From Duganella sp. BJB480 (GTDB taxonomy: Bacteria; Pseudomonadota; Gammaproteobacteria; Burkholderiales; Burkholderiaceae_D): 64,000 nucleotides of DNA. Shown piece after piece: positions 1-9,381 of this stretch. The position numbers and the translations under genes were made by a program. Below the pieces are notes generated by a model. It had not been told where the DNA came from, did no database searches, and saw nothing but the letters and a program-made list of their open reading frames with translations. The first letter of the stretch is position 1. Each line of letters begins with the position of its first letter. The DNA lies in assembly GCA_003416985.1 (NCBI GenBank), contig QVIN01000004.1:558001-622000 (forward strand). The letters run 5' to 3'.

Positions 1-59
1 TTTGTTTGGATTATCTTGCATGGGACCTCATTCGACGCCGGATGGCGCCGCTACGGCAA

Positions 60-503
60 TTATATGCCCCAGACTTCGGAATTCTTGACGTAACCGACCA
101 GGCCGTCGCGGTGACGCACCTTGAGCCAGCCGCCGGCGGCCGATTCGGTCACTTCCAGCAGCACGCCCTTGTCGGCGACGAACACCGGCGCGGCGCTGTC
201 GTCCGGCGTGGCGCGGATCTTCAGGTTGGGCGTGCGGATGATGACGTTGCGCTTGGCGGTCAGGCCCTTGGCCTCGGTCCAGGCCAGCTCGCCGTTGACG
301 TCGCGCACCTTGAGCCATTCGCCGTAGGCCAGCACCACTTCCAGCGGCGCGCCGCGCGGCACCACGAACAGCTTGCCGCCCTTGGTCGATGGCGCGTCGT
401 ACAGGATCACGGGCGCGGCGCCCACCGTTTTGAAGTCGAACGCGTGGCTGGCACTCATGGCCAACAACATGGTCAGACTGGCGATCAAACGGGGAAATGT
501 CAT
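60..503 (-). CDS. Secreted SH3-domain protein
   Basis: A 147-residue protein with a Sec signal peptide (about residues 1-21, ending SASHA) followed by two SH3b-like halves, roughly residues 27-85 and 86-147. Phrases such as GEWLKVRDVNG and GGWLKVRHRDGLVGYV are typical of bacterial SH3 modules that bind peptidoglycan or act as envelope scaffolds. It lies 98 bp downstream of secB on the same strand and may be cotranscribed. No catalytic domain is visible, so a structural or binding role in the periplasm is inferred. The 59 bases to its left hold nothing I recognise. Confidence 0.8.
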   Translation of the reverse strand: MTFPRLIASLTMLLAMSASHAFDFKTVGAAPVILYDAPSTKGGKLFVVPRGAPLEVVLAYGEWLKVRDVNGELAWTEAKGLTAKRNVIIRTPNLKIRATPDDSAAPVFVADKGVLLEVTESAAGGWLKVRHRDGLVGYVKNSEVWGI

Positions 504-601
504 GGCTTACCTTGCAGAGGGACAGCGCGCGAAGGCGCGGCGTGTCGGGATGATACCGCTGCCGGACGTGGCGCCCGGCAGCGTAATACTTCAGAAACGG
601 C

Positions 602-1087
602 TTAGTGCGTGGTCGCGGCGCCGTCGGTTGCTGCCGGTGCTGCGGCGGCCGCGTCGGCGATCGCTTGCATGCGCTGCTGGTAGAACACTTCGAAGTTGAT
701 CTCGGCCAGGTGCACTGGCGGGAAGCCGGCACGGGTGATCACGTCGGCGATGTTGGCGCGCAGGTAAGGGTAGACGATGTTCGGGCAACCGATGCCCAGC
801 AGCGGATCGAGCTGCTCGGCTGGGATGTTGCGCGCTTCGAAGATACCGGCTTGCTTGCCTTCAACCAGGAAGGCGACCTTGTCTTTGACTTTGGCGGTCA
901 CGGTGATGGTGACGGTCGATTCGAACACGCCATCGGCCAGCGGCTCGGCGCCGACGTCCAGGGCCACTTCGATCGATGGCGCTTCCTGTTCCAGGAAGAT
1001 AGCTGGGGAATTCGGTTGTTCCAGCGACATGTCTTTCAGGTAGACGCGTTGGATTTGGAATACTGGTTGCAGGTTTTCGTCAGACAT
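602..1087 (-). CDS. secB: Protein-export chaperone SecB
   Basis: A 161-residue protein matching SecB over its whole length. Visible landmarks are the N-terminal [17 protein letters not shown] block, the EGKQAGIF segment, and the [18 protein letters not shown] block that forms the core of the tetramer. SecB is a cytosolic chaperone that keeps preproteins unfolded and hands them to SecA. The alanine-rich tail after about residue 145 is poorly conserved in the family. The upstream neighbour is grxC, the usual betaproteobacterial pairing. Confidence 0.97.
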   Translation of the reverse strand: MSDENLQPVFQIQRVYLKDMSLEQPNSPAIFLEQEAPSIEVALDVGAEPLADGVFESTVTITVTAKVKDKVAFLVEGKQAGIFEARNIPAEQLDPLLGIGCPNIVYPYLRANIADVITRAGFPPVHLAEINFEVFYQQRMQAIADAAAAAPAATDGAATTH

Positions 1088-1112
1088 GGAACGCTTTCGT
1101 TATAGTGAAAAC

Positions 1113-1130
1113 GAGCGGCACGCGCCGCTC
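1113..1130 (-). terminator. Hairpin between grxC and secB
   Basis: GAGCGGC and GCCGCTC form a perfect 7-bp stem around a 4-base loop. On the minus strand it is followed by a short GTTTTC. It could end grxC transcripts or be part of the secB leader; the weak T tract argues for low efficiency. Confidence 0.35.
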
Positions 1131-1240
1131 GGAATATGTTGGCTTGGTATGGAGCTCAAATCAAACGCGAGGGCAATTGTATCAAAACCATTAAGATTTC
1201 AAACTATTTCTGCGGCCCTCTCGTTGTTATTTTGGGGCGC

Positions 1241-1501
1241 TTAGCCGTTTAACAAGGGGGTCAGGCCGCCCGCTTGCTCCAGCGCATACAAATCGTCGAA
1301 GCCGCCGACGTGGGTCTCGCCGATATAAATCTGCGGCACGGTGCGGCGACCGGTCTTTTCCATCATCAGCATGCGCTGTTCCGGGTCGAGGTCGACGCGG
1401 ATCTTTTCCAGCGTGGTCACGCCCTTGGCTTCCAGCAGGCGCTCGGCGCGCACGCAGTAGGGACACACGGCGGTGGTGTACATGATTACACGGGCTGTCA
1501 T
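1241..1501 (-). CDS. grxC: Glutaredoxin 3
   Basis: An 86-residue class I glutaredoxin with the dithiol active site CPYC near residues 13-16, the cis-proline motif TVPQIYI and the GGFDDLYAL glutathione-binding segment. It reduces disulfides and mixed glutathione disulfides in the cytosol. The start is the ATG at 1501; the open frame continues further upstream but only as a shadow of the rhodanese gene. It lies 10 bp downstream of the rhodanese gene and is almost certainly cotranscribed with it. Confidence 0.96.
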   Translation of the reverse strand: MTARVIMYTTAVCPYCVRAERLLEAKGVTTLEKIRVDLDPEQRMLMMEKTGRRTVPQIYIGETHVGGFDDLYALEQAGGLTPLLNG

Positions 1502-1511
1502 CTCGACCTCC

Positions 1512-1913
1512 TTATTTGGCCAGCGGCAGGCCGGCTTTTTGCCATGCAGCAATGCCACCGTCCAGGTTGACCACGTCCGCGAAGCCGGCCTTGGCCAGCA
1601 CGCCGGCCGCCGAGTTGGCGCGCGCGCCGCTCTGGCAGACCAGGACCACGCTCTTGCTCTTGAACTTGTCCAGTTCGCCAATGCGCTTGGACAGCTCGCC
1701 CAGCGGAATGTTCTTGGCGTCCGGCAGATGACCGGCGGCAAATTCCGTTGCTTCACGAACATCAACAACGGTGGCTTTGCTGCGGTTGATCAACAGCGTC
1801 ACCTCTTGCGCGCTGGCGCGTTTGCCGCGCTGCGTCAGTACCGGCCAGAGCAGGGCGCCGCCCGAGAGGAGCACGATGGCGATGATGAAAATATTGTCAA
1901 TGAAGAATTTCAC
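1512..1913 (-). CDS. Membrane-anchored rhodanese-like protein
   Basis: A 133-residue protein with one N-terminal membrane helix (about residues 5-24) and a single rhodanese domain (about 35-130). The catalytic loop CQSGARA carries the active cysteine and the helix [14 protein letters not shown] is the classic rhodanese motif. Such proteins move sulfane sulfur to acceptors; the acceptor here is unknown. It heads a rhodanese-grxC-secB-SH3 series and is divergent from gpmA. Confidence 0.9.
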   Translation of the reverse strand: MKFFIDNIFIIAIVLLSGGALLWPVLTQRGKRASAQEVTLLINRSKATVVDVREATEFAAGHLPDAKNIPLGELSKRIGELDKFKSKSVVLVCQSGARANSAAGVLAKAGFADVVNLDGGIAAWQKAGLPLAK

Positions 1914-2020
1914 GGGGTTCCAATGGTTTAAGTCAATGCGCGCATTATAAAATAGAAGCTGGAAGAGTTCTCGCAGTACCGGTTTTCCGTCCCGTTCAAT
2001 CCTTTTTGAAGATAGTTCAA

Positions 2021-2767
2021 ATGTATAAAATCGTATTCATGCGCCATGGCGAGTCCACCTGGAACCTGTCGAACCGCTTCACCGGCTGGACCGACGTCGA
2101 CCTGACCGAGAAGGGCATCGCCGAAGCCAAGGCGGCCGGCAAGGTGCTCAAGGAATCCGGCTACACCTTCGACCTGGCCTACACCTCGGTGCTCAAGCGC
2201 GCGATCCGCACGCTGTGGCTGACCATGGACGAGATGGACATGATGTACCTGCCGGTCAAGAACGACTGGCGTTTGAACGAGCGCCACTACGGCGCGCTGC
2301 AGGGCCTGGACAAGGGCGAGACCGCCGCCAAGTACGGCGACGACCAGGTGCTGGTATGGCGCCGCAGCTACGACACGCCGCCGCCGCCGCTGGCCGAGAA
2401 CGACGACCGCGCCTCCTTCAACGACCCGCGCTACGCCGGCCTGGACAAGTCGCAGATCCCGTTGACCGAATGCCTGAAGGACACCGTGGCGCGCGTGATG
2501 CCGGCCTGGGACGAGGAAATCGCCCCGGCCATCCGCGCCGGCAAGAAGATCATCATCTCGGCCCACGGCAACAGCCTGCGCGCGCTGATCAAGATGCTCG
2601 ACGGCATCAGCGATGACGACATCGTCGGCCTGAACATCCCGAACGGCCAGCCGCTGGTGTACGAACTGGACGCCGACCTGAAGCCGATCCGCCACTACTA
2701 CCTCGGCGACGCCGACGCCATCGCCGCAGCGCAAGCCGCCGTGGCCAACCAGGGCAAGGCCAAGTAA
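2021..2767 (+). CDS. gpmA: 2,3-bisphosphoglycerate-dependent phosphoglycerate mutase
   Basis: A 248-residue glycolytic enzyme interconverting 3- and 2-phosphoglycerate. The start [13 protein letters not shown] holds the phosphohistidine motif [25 protein letters not shown] and the second catalytic histidine in [10 protein letters not shown] are all present. The ATG at 2021 gives the family's usual length; an in-frame TTG at 2006 would add five unconserved residues. It is divergent from the rhodanese gene and ends 1 bp before the next gene. Confidence 0.97.
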   Translation: MYKIVFMRHGESTWNLSNRFTGWTDVDLTEKGIAEAKAAGKVLKESGYTFDLAYTSVLKRAIRTLWLTMDEMDMMYLPVKNDWRLNERHYGALQGLDKGETAAKYGDDQVLVWRRSYDTPPPPLAENDDRASFNDPRYAGLDKSQIPLTECLKDTVARVMPAWDEEIAPAIRAGKKIIISAHGNSLRALIKMLDGISDDDIVGLNIPNGQPLVYELDADLKPIRHYYLGDADAIAAAQAAVANQGKAK

Positions 2768-2768
2768 T

Positions 2769-4277
2769 TTGTCGCATTTTTCTTTCCGAGGCTGGCGCGG
2801 CGCCGCCACCAGTGCGGCGCTGATGCTGCTGATGCTGAACGGCGCGCACGCCGCGCCGTTCAGCAAGACCACCGAGCGCAGCAAGCAGAAAGCGGCGGCC
2901 GAGGCCGAGCGCGCCAGCCTGCAGCAGAAACTCAGCGCGCTCAAGAAAGACATCGGCAAGACCGAGAGCGCCAAGGACGACGCCGCCGACACGCTGGCCG
3001 AGTCCGAACAGGCGATCTCGGACGCCAACCGCTCGCTGCGCGACCTGGCGCAGGAGCAGGGCGACACCAACACCAAGCTGCAACAGCTCGCCGTCGAACA
3101 CGACAAGCTGGCGGCCACGGTCGCCCAGCAGAAGCAGCAGCTGGCCAAGCTGCTGCGCGAGCAGTACGTGGCCGGCAACGAGGACCGCATCAAGCTGCTG
3201 CTGTCCGGCGACAATCCCAACCGCATCAACCGCGACCTGCAGATGATGTCCTACGTGTCGCAGGCGCAGGCCCGGCTGCTGGACTCGCTGCGCGCCAACC
3301 TGAAGGCGGTCGAGGTCAACCAGGCCGAGGCGCAAAACGCCAAGGACGAGTTGCAGGAAATCGCGGCCGAGGAAATGGAACAGAAGGCCAAGCTGGAGCA
3401 GGAGAAGGGCCGCCGCGCCGCGCTGCTGGCCTCGCTGTCGAAAAAGCTGGTGGCCCAGCGCAAGGAAGCCGGCAACGTCGAGCGCGACGAGCAGCGCCTG
3501 ACCGGCCTGGTCGACAAGCTGGGCAAGCTGATCCAGGAGCAGGCGATCGCCGCAGCCGCCGAGAAGAAGCGGCAGGAGCTGGCCGCCGCCCGCGCCAGGG
3601 CCGAAGCGGAAGCCAGGGCCAAGGCCGAAGCCGACGCGCGCGCGCTGGCGAAGGCCAAGGCTGCGGCCGAGGCGGATCGCCAGCGCCTGGCCAAGGCCAA
3701 CGCCGCCAAGTCCGGCACCATCAAGCCGCCGCCGTCCAAGCCCGACGCCATCGACGCCGACGAACCGAAAGTGGCGCAGCGCCCGCCGGAGCCGGTCAAG
3801 CCGCCGCCGCGCGAGGAGGAACCGGCCAGGCCGGCCGCCAAGCCGGCCGACATCGCGCTGGCGCCCGCCGTGCCGTCCGGCGCGCCGTTCGCCAGCCTCA
3901 AGGGCCAGCTGCGCGCGCCCGTCAGCGGCAAGCTGGCCGCCAAGTTCGGCACCAAGCGCGGCGACGGCCCAAGCTGGAAGGGCGTGTTCATCCGCACCGG
4001 CGAGGGCGCCGAGATCCGTTCCATCGCCGGCGGCAAGGTCATCTTCTCGGACTGGCTGCGCGGCTTCGGCAACATGATCATCGTCGACCACGGCGGCCAG
4101 TACTGGAGCATCTACGGCAATTGCGAGTCGCTGCTCAAGCGGGTCGGCGACGTCGTCAAACCCGGCGACTCGATCGCCAGCGCAGGTAACAGCGGCGGCA
4201 ACGAGGAATCGGGGCTATACTTTGAGCTTCGCCATCAGGGCACGGCATTCGATCCGGCTGGCTGGGTCAAGTTTTAA
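2769..4277 (+). CDS. EnvC-like LytM (M23-fold) amidase activator
   Basis: A 502-residue exported protein: signal peptide (about 1-28, ending NGAHA), long Lys/Glu/Ala-rich coiled coil (about 30-270), Pro/Lys-rich linker, and C-terminal LytM domain (about 375-502). In the LytM domain the usual zinc-binding positions are replaced: WKGVFIRTG stands where an H-x3-D motif would be, and IYGNCE where YGH would be. This matches EnvC rather than active M23 endopeptidases, so the likely role is activating a cell-division amidase rather than cutting peptidoglycan. The start is a TTG at 2769, one base after the gpmA stop; it is the only start giving a complete signal peptide. Confidence 0.88.
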   Translation: MSHFSFRGWRGAATSAALMLLMLNGAHAAPFSKTTERSKQKAAAEAERASLQQKLSALKKDIGKTESAKDDAADTLAESEQAISDANRSLRDLAQEQGDTNTKLQQLAVEHDKLAATVAQQKQQLAKLLREQYVAGNEDRIKLLLSGDNPNRINRDLQMMSYVSQAQARLLDSLRANLKAVEVNQAEAQNAKDELQEIAAEEMEQKAKLEQEKGRRAALLASLSKKLVAQRKEAGNVERDEQRLTGLVDKLGKLIQEQAIAAAAEKKRQELAAARARAEAEARAKAEADARALAKAKAAAEADRQRLAKANAAKSGTIKPPPSKPDAIDADEPKVAQRPPEPVKPPPREEEPARPAAKPADIALAPAVPSGAPFASLKGQLRAPVSGKLAAKFGTKRGDGPSWKGVFIRTGEGAEIRSIAGGKVIFSDWLRGFGNMIIVDHGGQYWSIYGNCESLLKRVGDVVKPGDSIASAGNSGGNEESGLYFELRHQGTAFDPAGWVKF

Positions 4278-4291
4278 GGTTTGCGGAAAAA

Positions 4292-5848
4292 ATGGGCAAC
4301 AAAGTCAAGAGCATCGGCCTGATCGGCCTGGGGATGGTGGCCGGTGTCGCCGTCTCCCTGCAGTTTTCCGCCATCGCGCAAAAGGTCACCGGCTCGCCGC
4401 TGCCGCTGGAGGAGCTGCGCCAGTTGTCCGACGTCTTCGGCTTGATCAAGACCGACTACGTCGAAAACGTCGACGACAAGAAGCTGCTCACCGAAGCCAT
4501 TTCCGGCATGGTGGCCTCGCTGGACCCGCACTCGGTCTACCTGGACAAGAAGGCCTTCCGCGAAATGCGCGAGACCGTGGCCGGCAAATTCGTCGGCATC
4601 GGCATCGAGGTCGGCATGGAGGACGGCTACATCAAGGTGGTCTCGCCGATCGAGGATTCGCCCGCCTTCAAGGCCGGCATCAAGACCGGCGACCTGATCA
4701 CCCGCATCGACGGCACGCCGATCAAGGGCCTCACGCTCGACGAAAGCGTCAAGAAGATGCGCGGCGAGCCGCACTCCAAGGTCACCGTCACCATCAGCCG
4801 CAAGGACGAGGACAAGCCGCTCAACCTGACCATCGTGCGCGAGGAGATCCGCGTGCAGAGCGTCAAGGCCAAGATGATCGAGCCGGGTTACGCGTGGCTG
4901 CGCATCTCGCAGTTCCAGGAGCCGACCGTCGAGGACATGGCGCGCAAGCTCACCGCGCTGTACGCGCAGGACCCGCACATCAAGGGCTTGGTGCTGGACC
5001 TGCGCAACGATCCGGGCGGCGTGGTGCCTGGCGCGATCGGCGTCTCGGCCGCCTTCCTGCCCAAGGACTCGGTGATCGTCTCGACCAACGGCCAGCTGCT
5101 CGACTCCAAGCAGACCTTCTACGGCCGCAGCGAGTTCTATTCCGCGCGTCCCAAGAACGATCCGCTGGCCAAGCTGCCGGCCGCGCTCAAGGACGTGCCG
5201 ATGGTGGTGCTGGTTAATGCCGGTTCGGCGTCGGCCTCGGAGATCGTCGCCGGCGCGCTGCAGGACTACAAGCGCGCCACCATCATGGGCACGCAGACCT
5301 TCGGCAAGGGCTCGGTGCAGACGCTGCGCCAGCTCACCGCCGACACCGCGGTCAAGCTGACCACCGCGCGCTACTACACGCCGCACAACCGCTCGATCCA
5401 GGCGCGCGGCATCGTGCCGGACCTGATGGTCGACGAAACCGCCGACGGCGACGGCTTGAACAGCCTGCGCGTGCGCGAATCCGACCTGCAAAAGCACCTG
5501 AACAACGACAAGGATCCGGACGGTGACGGCGCCGCGCAGAAGGCCCTGACCGCGCAGCGCGACGAGCTGGAAGACGACCAGCGCGCCGCCACGCTGGCGA
5601 AGAAAGCCAAGCCGGTGGAATTCGGCTCCAAGGACGACTTCCAGCTGGCGCAGGCGATCAACCACTTCAAGGGCTTGCCGGTCAAGCTGTCGAAGGTGGA
5701 GGCGACACCCGCCGCCGGCGGCGAGGTTGGCGAGATCAAGTCGGACAGCAAGTCCGACAAGACCGACATCAAGCCGGCCGCCAAGCCGGATCCCAAACCC
5801 AAGGCCAGCGACAAGAAGCCGGCCTTGAAACACCCCGTGACCCAATAA
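4292..5848 (+). CDS. ctpA: S41-family C-terminal processing peptidase
   Basis: A 518-residue periplasmic serine protease with an N-terminal anchor or signal helix (about 7-30), a PDZ domain (about 100-185) and an S41 catalytic domain. The Ser-Lys dyad is visible: Ser312 in NAGSASASEIVAGAL and Lys339 in TFGKGSVQT. The tail after about residue 400 is charged and Lys/Pro-rich. CtpA-type proteases trim or degrade envelope proteins, often peptidoglycan hydrolases, which fits its position 14 bp downstream of the EnvC-like gene. Confidence 0.94.
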   Translation: MGNKVKSIGLIGLGMVAGVAVSLQFSAIAQKVTGSPLPLEELRQLSDVFGLIKTDYVENVDDKKLLTEAISGMVASLDPHSVYLDKKAFREMRETVAGKFVGIGIEVGMEDGYIKVVSPIEDSPAFKAGIKTGDLITRIDGTPIKGLTLDESVKKMRGEPHSKVTVTISRKDEDKPLNLTIVREEIRVQSVKAKMIEPGYAWLRISQFQEPTVEDMARKLTALYAQDPHIKGLVLDLRNDPGGVVPGAIGVSAAFLPKDSVIVSTNGQLLDSKQTFYGRSEFYSARPKNDPLAKLPAALKDVPMVVLVNAGSASASEIVAGALQDYKRATIMGTQTFGKGSVQTLRQLTADTAVKLTTARYYTPHNRSIQARGIVPDLMVDETADGDGLNSLRVRESDLQKHLNNDKDPDGDGAAQKALTAQRDELEDDQRAATLAKKAKPVEFGSKDDFQLAQAINHFKGLPVKLSKVEATPAAGGEVGEIKSDSKSDKTDIKPAAKPDPKPKASDKKPALKHPVTQ

Positions 5849-5875
5849 CGGCGGGCGCGCCGCCGGCCTGAGACG

Positions 5876-6625
5876 ATGAACGACTCGCAACTGCTGCGCT
5901 ACTCGCGCCACATTCTCCTCGACGAAATCGGCATCGAAGGCCAGCAAAAGCTGCTGGCCGCGCATGCGCTGGTGATCGGCGCCGGCGGCCTGGGATCGCC
6001 GGCCGCCATGTACCTGGCGTCGGCCGGCGTCGGCCACATCACGCTGGTCGACAACGACACCGTCGACCTCACCAACCTGCAGCGCCAGATCGCCCACACC
6101 ACGGAGCGGGTCGGCCAGTCCAAGGCCGAATCGGCGCGCATCACGCTGGCGCAGATCAATCCGGAAATCGAAGTCACCGCGCTGAACGAGCGCGTGGACG
6201 ACGCCCGCCTGGCCGAACTGGTGGCGCAGGCCGACGTGGTGCTCGACTGCACCGACAACTTCGCCACCCGCCACGCCGTCAACCGCGCCTGCGTAGCGCT
6301 GGGCAAGCCGCTGGTGTCGGGCGCGGTGATACGTTTCGACGGCCAAATCAGCGTGTTCGATCCGCGCGGCGGCGCGCAGCCCTGCTATTCCTGCCTGTTC
6401 CCGCAGGACCAGAAGTTCGAGGACGTGGCCTGTTCCACCATGGGCGTGTTCGCGCCGCTGGTGGGCGTGGTGGGCGCGATGCAGGCGGCCGAAGCGCTCA
6501 AGCTGCTGATGGGCGTGGGCGCCTCGCTGGCCGGGCGCCTGTTGATGCTGGACGGTCTGCACATGGAGTGGACCAGCATCGGTGTGGGGCGCAACGGCGA
6601 TTGCCCGGTCTGCGCAAAAAAATAA
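5876..6625 (+). CDS. moeB: Molybdopterin-synthase adenylyltransferase (MoeB/ThiF/HesA family)
   Basis: A 249-residue E1-like enzyme with the ATP-binding GAGGLGSPAAMYLASAGVG motif, the NLQRQ segment, DCTDNFATR, and two zinc-binding CxxC pairs (CYSC and CPVC). It adenylates the C-terminal glycine of a small sulfur carrier (MoaD or ThiS). The single domain without a rhodanese extension fits MoeB; ThiF cannot be excluded from sequence alone. A molybdoenzyme is encoded at 59.6-62.2 kb, so cofactor synthesis is needed. Confidence 0.9.
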   Translation: MNDSQLLRYSRHILLDEIGIEGQQKLLAAHALVIGAGGLGSPAAMYLASAGVGHITLVDNDTVDLTNLQRQIAHTTERVGQSKAESARITLAQINPEIEVTALNERVDDARLAELVAQADVVLDCTDNFATRHAVNRACVALGKPLVSGAVIRFDGQISVFDPRGGAQPCYSCLFPQDQKFEDVACSTMGVFAPLVGVVGAMQAAEALKLLMGVGASLAGRLLMLDGLHMEWTSIGVGRNGDCPVCAKK

Positions 6626-6649
6626 CACTAACCGGAAGGAGACTTGATC

Positions 6650-8773
6650 TTGCTGATGAAACGACTCGCTGTACTGCCGCTGGCATTGTCCATGGCGTTC
6701 GCCGCGCAGGCAGCCACCAACACCAAATACCTGATCATCTCGGAAAACGGCAAGCAGATCGGCGAACAGGCCGTCGAGCGCCAGGACGACGGCCTGACCA
6801 AGGTGCGTTTCATCTACAAGGACAACGGCCGGGGCCCGGAACTGACGGAGCAATTCCGCATGGGCGCGGACGGCGTGATGACCGAGTACAGCGTCAAGGG
6901 CAACTCCACCTTCGGCGCGGTGGTCGACGAGCATTTCGCGCGCAAGGACGGCCAGGCCGAATGGAAGTCCACCTCGGAGCAGGGCAGCAAGGCCGTCAGC
7001 GGCCCGGCCGGCTACCTGCCGCTGAACAGTTCCTTCGAAGTCGTCTCCACCTACATCGGCGCGCTGGCCGCGGCGCCCGAGCATAAACTGGCCCTGCTGC
7101 CATCGGGCACGCTGTCGCAGACCGTGCTCGATACTGCGGAAGTTAGCAGCGGCAGCGGCGCGAAACAAACCGTGCAGCTGGTGGCGCAGACCGGCGTCGG
7201 CATGTCGCCGGGGTTTTACTGGGCCACCACCGGCGCCAGTCCGCGCCTGTTCGGCGTGATCATCCCCGGCTTCGCCAACATGCTGGAAGAGGGCTGGCAG
7301 GGCGCCGCACCGGAGCTGGCCGTGCGCCAGAAAAAAGCCGAGAGCCGCATGCTGGAGGAGCTGGCGGCCAAGCTGCAGCACCCGCTCACCGGCCTGACGC
7401 TGGTGCGCAACGCCCGCGTGTTCGACAGCGACAAGGCCACCGTCGGCGCGCCGTCCGACATCTACGTGCTGCGCGGCCGCATCACCGCCGTGCTGCCGGC
7501 CGGCTCGCCGGTGCGCGAGGCCGACAACACCATCGACGCCGCCGGCCGCATCGTGCTGCCAGGCCTGTTCGACATGCACGGCCACGTCGACCGCTGGTCC
7601 GGCGCGCTGAACATGTCCACCGGCGTGACCAGCGTGCGCGACATGGGCAACGACAACAAGCAGCTGCAGGCCATGCTGGACGAAACGGCGGCCGGCAAGC
7701 TGCTGGCGCCGCAGGTGGTGCCGGCCGGCTTCCTGGAGGGCGAGAGTCCGTTCAGCGCCAACAACGGCTTCGTCATCAAGGACCTGGCGGGCGCGAAGGA
7801 CGCCATCGACTGGTACGCGGAGCGCGGCTATCCGCAGCTGAAGATCTACAACTCCTTCCCGAAAGCGATCCTGAAGGACACCGTGGCCTATGCCCACAGC
7901 CGTGGCATGCGCGTGTCCGGCCACATCCCGGCGGGCCTGCGCGCGCAGGAGGCGCTGGACGCCGGCTACGACGAGATCCAGCACATCAACCAGGTGCTGC
8001 TGAACTTCCTCGTCAAGCCGGACACCGAGACGCGCAACCTGAACCGCTTCCTGCTGCCGGCTGAAAAAGTGGCAGATATGGACTTCAACACCAAGCCGTT
8101 CAAGGACTTCGTGGCCGGCCTGGTGAAAAAGCAGATCTCGATCGACCCGACCATGTCGGCTTTCGCCTTCATCCAGCAGAAGGACGGCGACCTCAATGAG
8201 CCCTACCGCGCCTTCGCCGCCAACATGCCGCCGGACGTGGCGCGCAGCCTGGCGGTCGGCGCGATGAAGATCGACGGCGACGCCACCCTCAAGCGCTACC
8301 GGAAGTCCTACGCCAAGATGGTGGAATTCGTCGGCATCATGTACAAGGCCGGTGTGCCCATCGTGGCCGGCACCGACGACATCGCCGGCTTCACGCTGCA
8401 TTCGGAGCTGGCGCTGCTGGTCAAGGCCGGCCTGACCCCGGCCCAGGCCCTGCAGGTGGCGACCCGCAACGGCGCCCGCTACACCCGCACCAGCAACGAC
8501 CGTGGCAGCATCGCGGCCGGCAAGCTGGCCGACCTGGTGCTGGTGGACGGCGATCCGACCAGGGACATCGCCGACGTCCGCAAGGTGGCGGCGGTGATCA
8601 CGCGCGGCTACGTCATCTACCCGCGCGAGATCGACAGCGCGCTGGGCATCGCGCCGTTCGTCCAGGATGCGCCGCAGGTGGTGAGAACCGCGCCCGCCGT
8701 GGCGGAGATTAACGGTGCCGGCAACGAGGGCGCGCTGCGCCGCATCGACGCCAGCGCCCGTCAGCGCGATTGA
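6650..8773 (+). CDS. Secreted amidohydrolase family protein
   Basis: About 707 residues with a signal peptide (ending AFAAQA), an unassigned N-terminal region of about 220 residues, and a C-terminal metal-dependent amidohydrolase domain. Metal-site motifs visible are GLFDMHGHVD (HxH), SGHIPAG, EIQHINQ and AGTDD; the closing KLADLVLVDGDP strand is typical of the imidazolonepropionase-like group. The substrate is unknown. Starts are ambiguous: TTG 6644, TTG 6650 and ATG 6656 are in frame. The ribosome site GGAAGGAG (6634-6641) is best spaced from 6650. Confidence 0.85.
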   Translation: MLMKRLAVLPLALSMAFAAQAATNTKYLIISENGKQIGEQAVERQDDGLTKVRFIYKDNGRGPELTEQFRMGADGVMTEYSVKGNSTFGAVVDEHFARKDGQAEWKSTSEQGSKAVSGPAGYLPLNSSFEVVSTYIGALAAAPEHKLALLPSGTLSQTVLDTAEVSSGSGAKQTVQLVAQTGVGMSPGFYWATTGASPRLFGVIIPGFANMLEEGWQGAAPELAVRQKKAESRMLEELAAKLQHPLTGLTLVRNARVFDSDKATVGAPSDIYVLRGRITAVLPAGSPVREADNTIDAAGRIVLPGLFDMHGHVDRWSGALNMSTGVTSVRDMGNDNKQLQAMLDETAAGKLLAPQVVPAGFLEGESPFSANNGFVIKDLAGAKDAIDWYAERGYPQLKIYNSFPKAILKDTVAYAHSRGMRVSGHIPAGLRAQEALDAGYDEIQHINQVLLNFLVKPDTETRNLNRFLLPAEKVADMDFNTKPFKDFVAGLVKKQISIDPTMSAFAFIQQKDGDLNEPYRAFAANMPPDVARSLAVGAMKIDGDATLKRYRKSYAKMVEFVGIMYKAGVPIVAGTDDIAGFTLHSELALLVKAGLTPAQALQVATRNGARYTRTSNDRGSIAAGKLADLVLVDGDPTRDIADVRKVAAVITRGYVIYPREIDSALGIAPFVQDAPQVVRTAPAVAEINGAGNEGALRRIDASARQRD

Positions 8774-8788
8774 GTAAATCACGGTAAA

Positions 8789-8813
8789 AACCGGGCGCGA
8801 GGCGCGTCCGGTT
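8789..8813 (+). terminator. Strong hairpin after the amidohydrolase gene
   Basis: AACCGG pairs with CCGGTT and the stem continues through GCGCG/CGCGT to 11 bp (one G-T pair) around a 3-base loop. There is no T tract, so it is terminator-like rather than a clear intrinsic terminator. It separates the gpmA-to-amidohydrolase group from the gsp operon. Confidence 0.4.
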
Positions 8814-8914
8814 AAGCGCTGTTTAAGCCTGCCGGCGCAAAAATCGTTCTCGGGTTTCGCTGGCGGCGGCGATTCGGCCTTATACTCTGCACTCACTTTT
8901 ATTTGTTATCGAAT

Positions 8915-9361
8915 ATGAAAAAACTCTTCGTCCCCCGTCGTGCCGCCGCGCGTGGCTTTACGCTGATTGAAATCATGGTGGTCGTCGTCATCATGGGTGT
9001 GCTGGCGGCGCTGGTGGTGCCCAAGCTGCTCAGCCGCACCGGCGAATCGAAAGTCGCCGCGGCCAAGGTCGATATCGCCACCGTCATGCAGGCGCTCAAG
9101 CTGTACAAGCTGGATAACCAGCGCTACCCGACCACCGAGCAGGGCCTGCAGGCGCTGCTGACCAAGCCGACCACCGGTCCGGCCGCCAACGGCTGGAAGT
9201 CCGGCGGCTACCTGGAAAAAATGCCGAAGGACCCTTGGGGCAATCCATACCAGTTCCTCTCGCCCGGCATCAAGGGCGAGGTCGATGTGTTCTCCTACGG
9301 CGCCGACGGCGCGCCGGGCGGCACCGGCGACGACGCCGACATCGGCTCCTGGGATAACTGA
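8915..9361 (+). CDS. gspG: Type II secretion major pseudopilin GspG
   Basis: A 148-residue major pseudopilin. The prepilin peptidase site is RG/FTLIEIMVV with Glu at mature position 5; the C-terminal region (PWGNPYQF, SYGADGAPGGTGDDADIGSW) contains the calcium-binding loop that stabilises GspG. It forms the shaft of the periplasmic pseudopilus. The ATG at 8915 is preferred over an in-frame upstream start at 8903 because it gives the usual short basic leader. It is the first gene of the gsp operon. A TATACT at 8881-8886 could be a -10 element; I see no convincing -35. Confidence 0.97.
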   Translation: MKKLFVPRRAAARGFTLIEIMVVVVIMGVLAALVVPKLLSRTGESKVAAAKVDIATVMQALKLYKLDNQRYPTTEQGLQALLTKPTTGPAANGWKSGGYLEKMPKDPWGNPYQFLSPGIKGEVDVFSYGADGAPGGTGDDADIGSWDN

Positions 9362-9381
9362 TCGCAGGGGGACCACGGCTC

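Noticed and set aside
4274..8896. A 1540-codon open frame on the minus strand
   Set aside because: It is antisense to ctpA, moeB and the amidohydrolase, all with clear family motifs. Its translation is low-complexity His/Arg/Gly/Val, typical of a codon-shadow frame in high-GC DNA.
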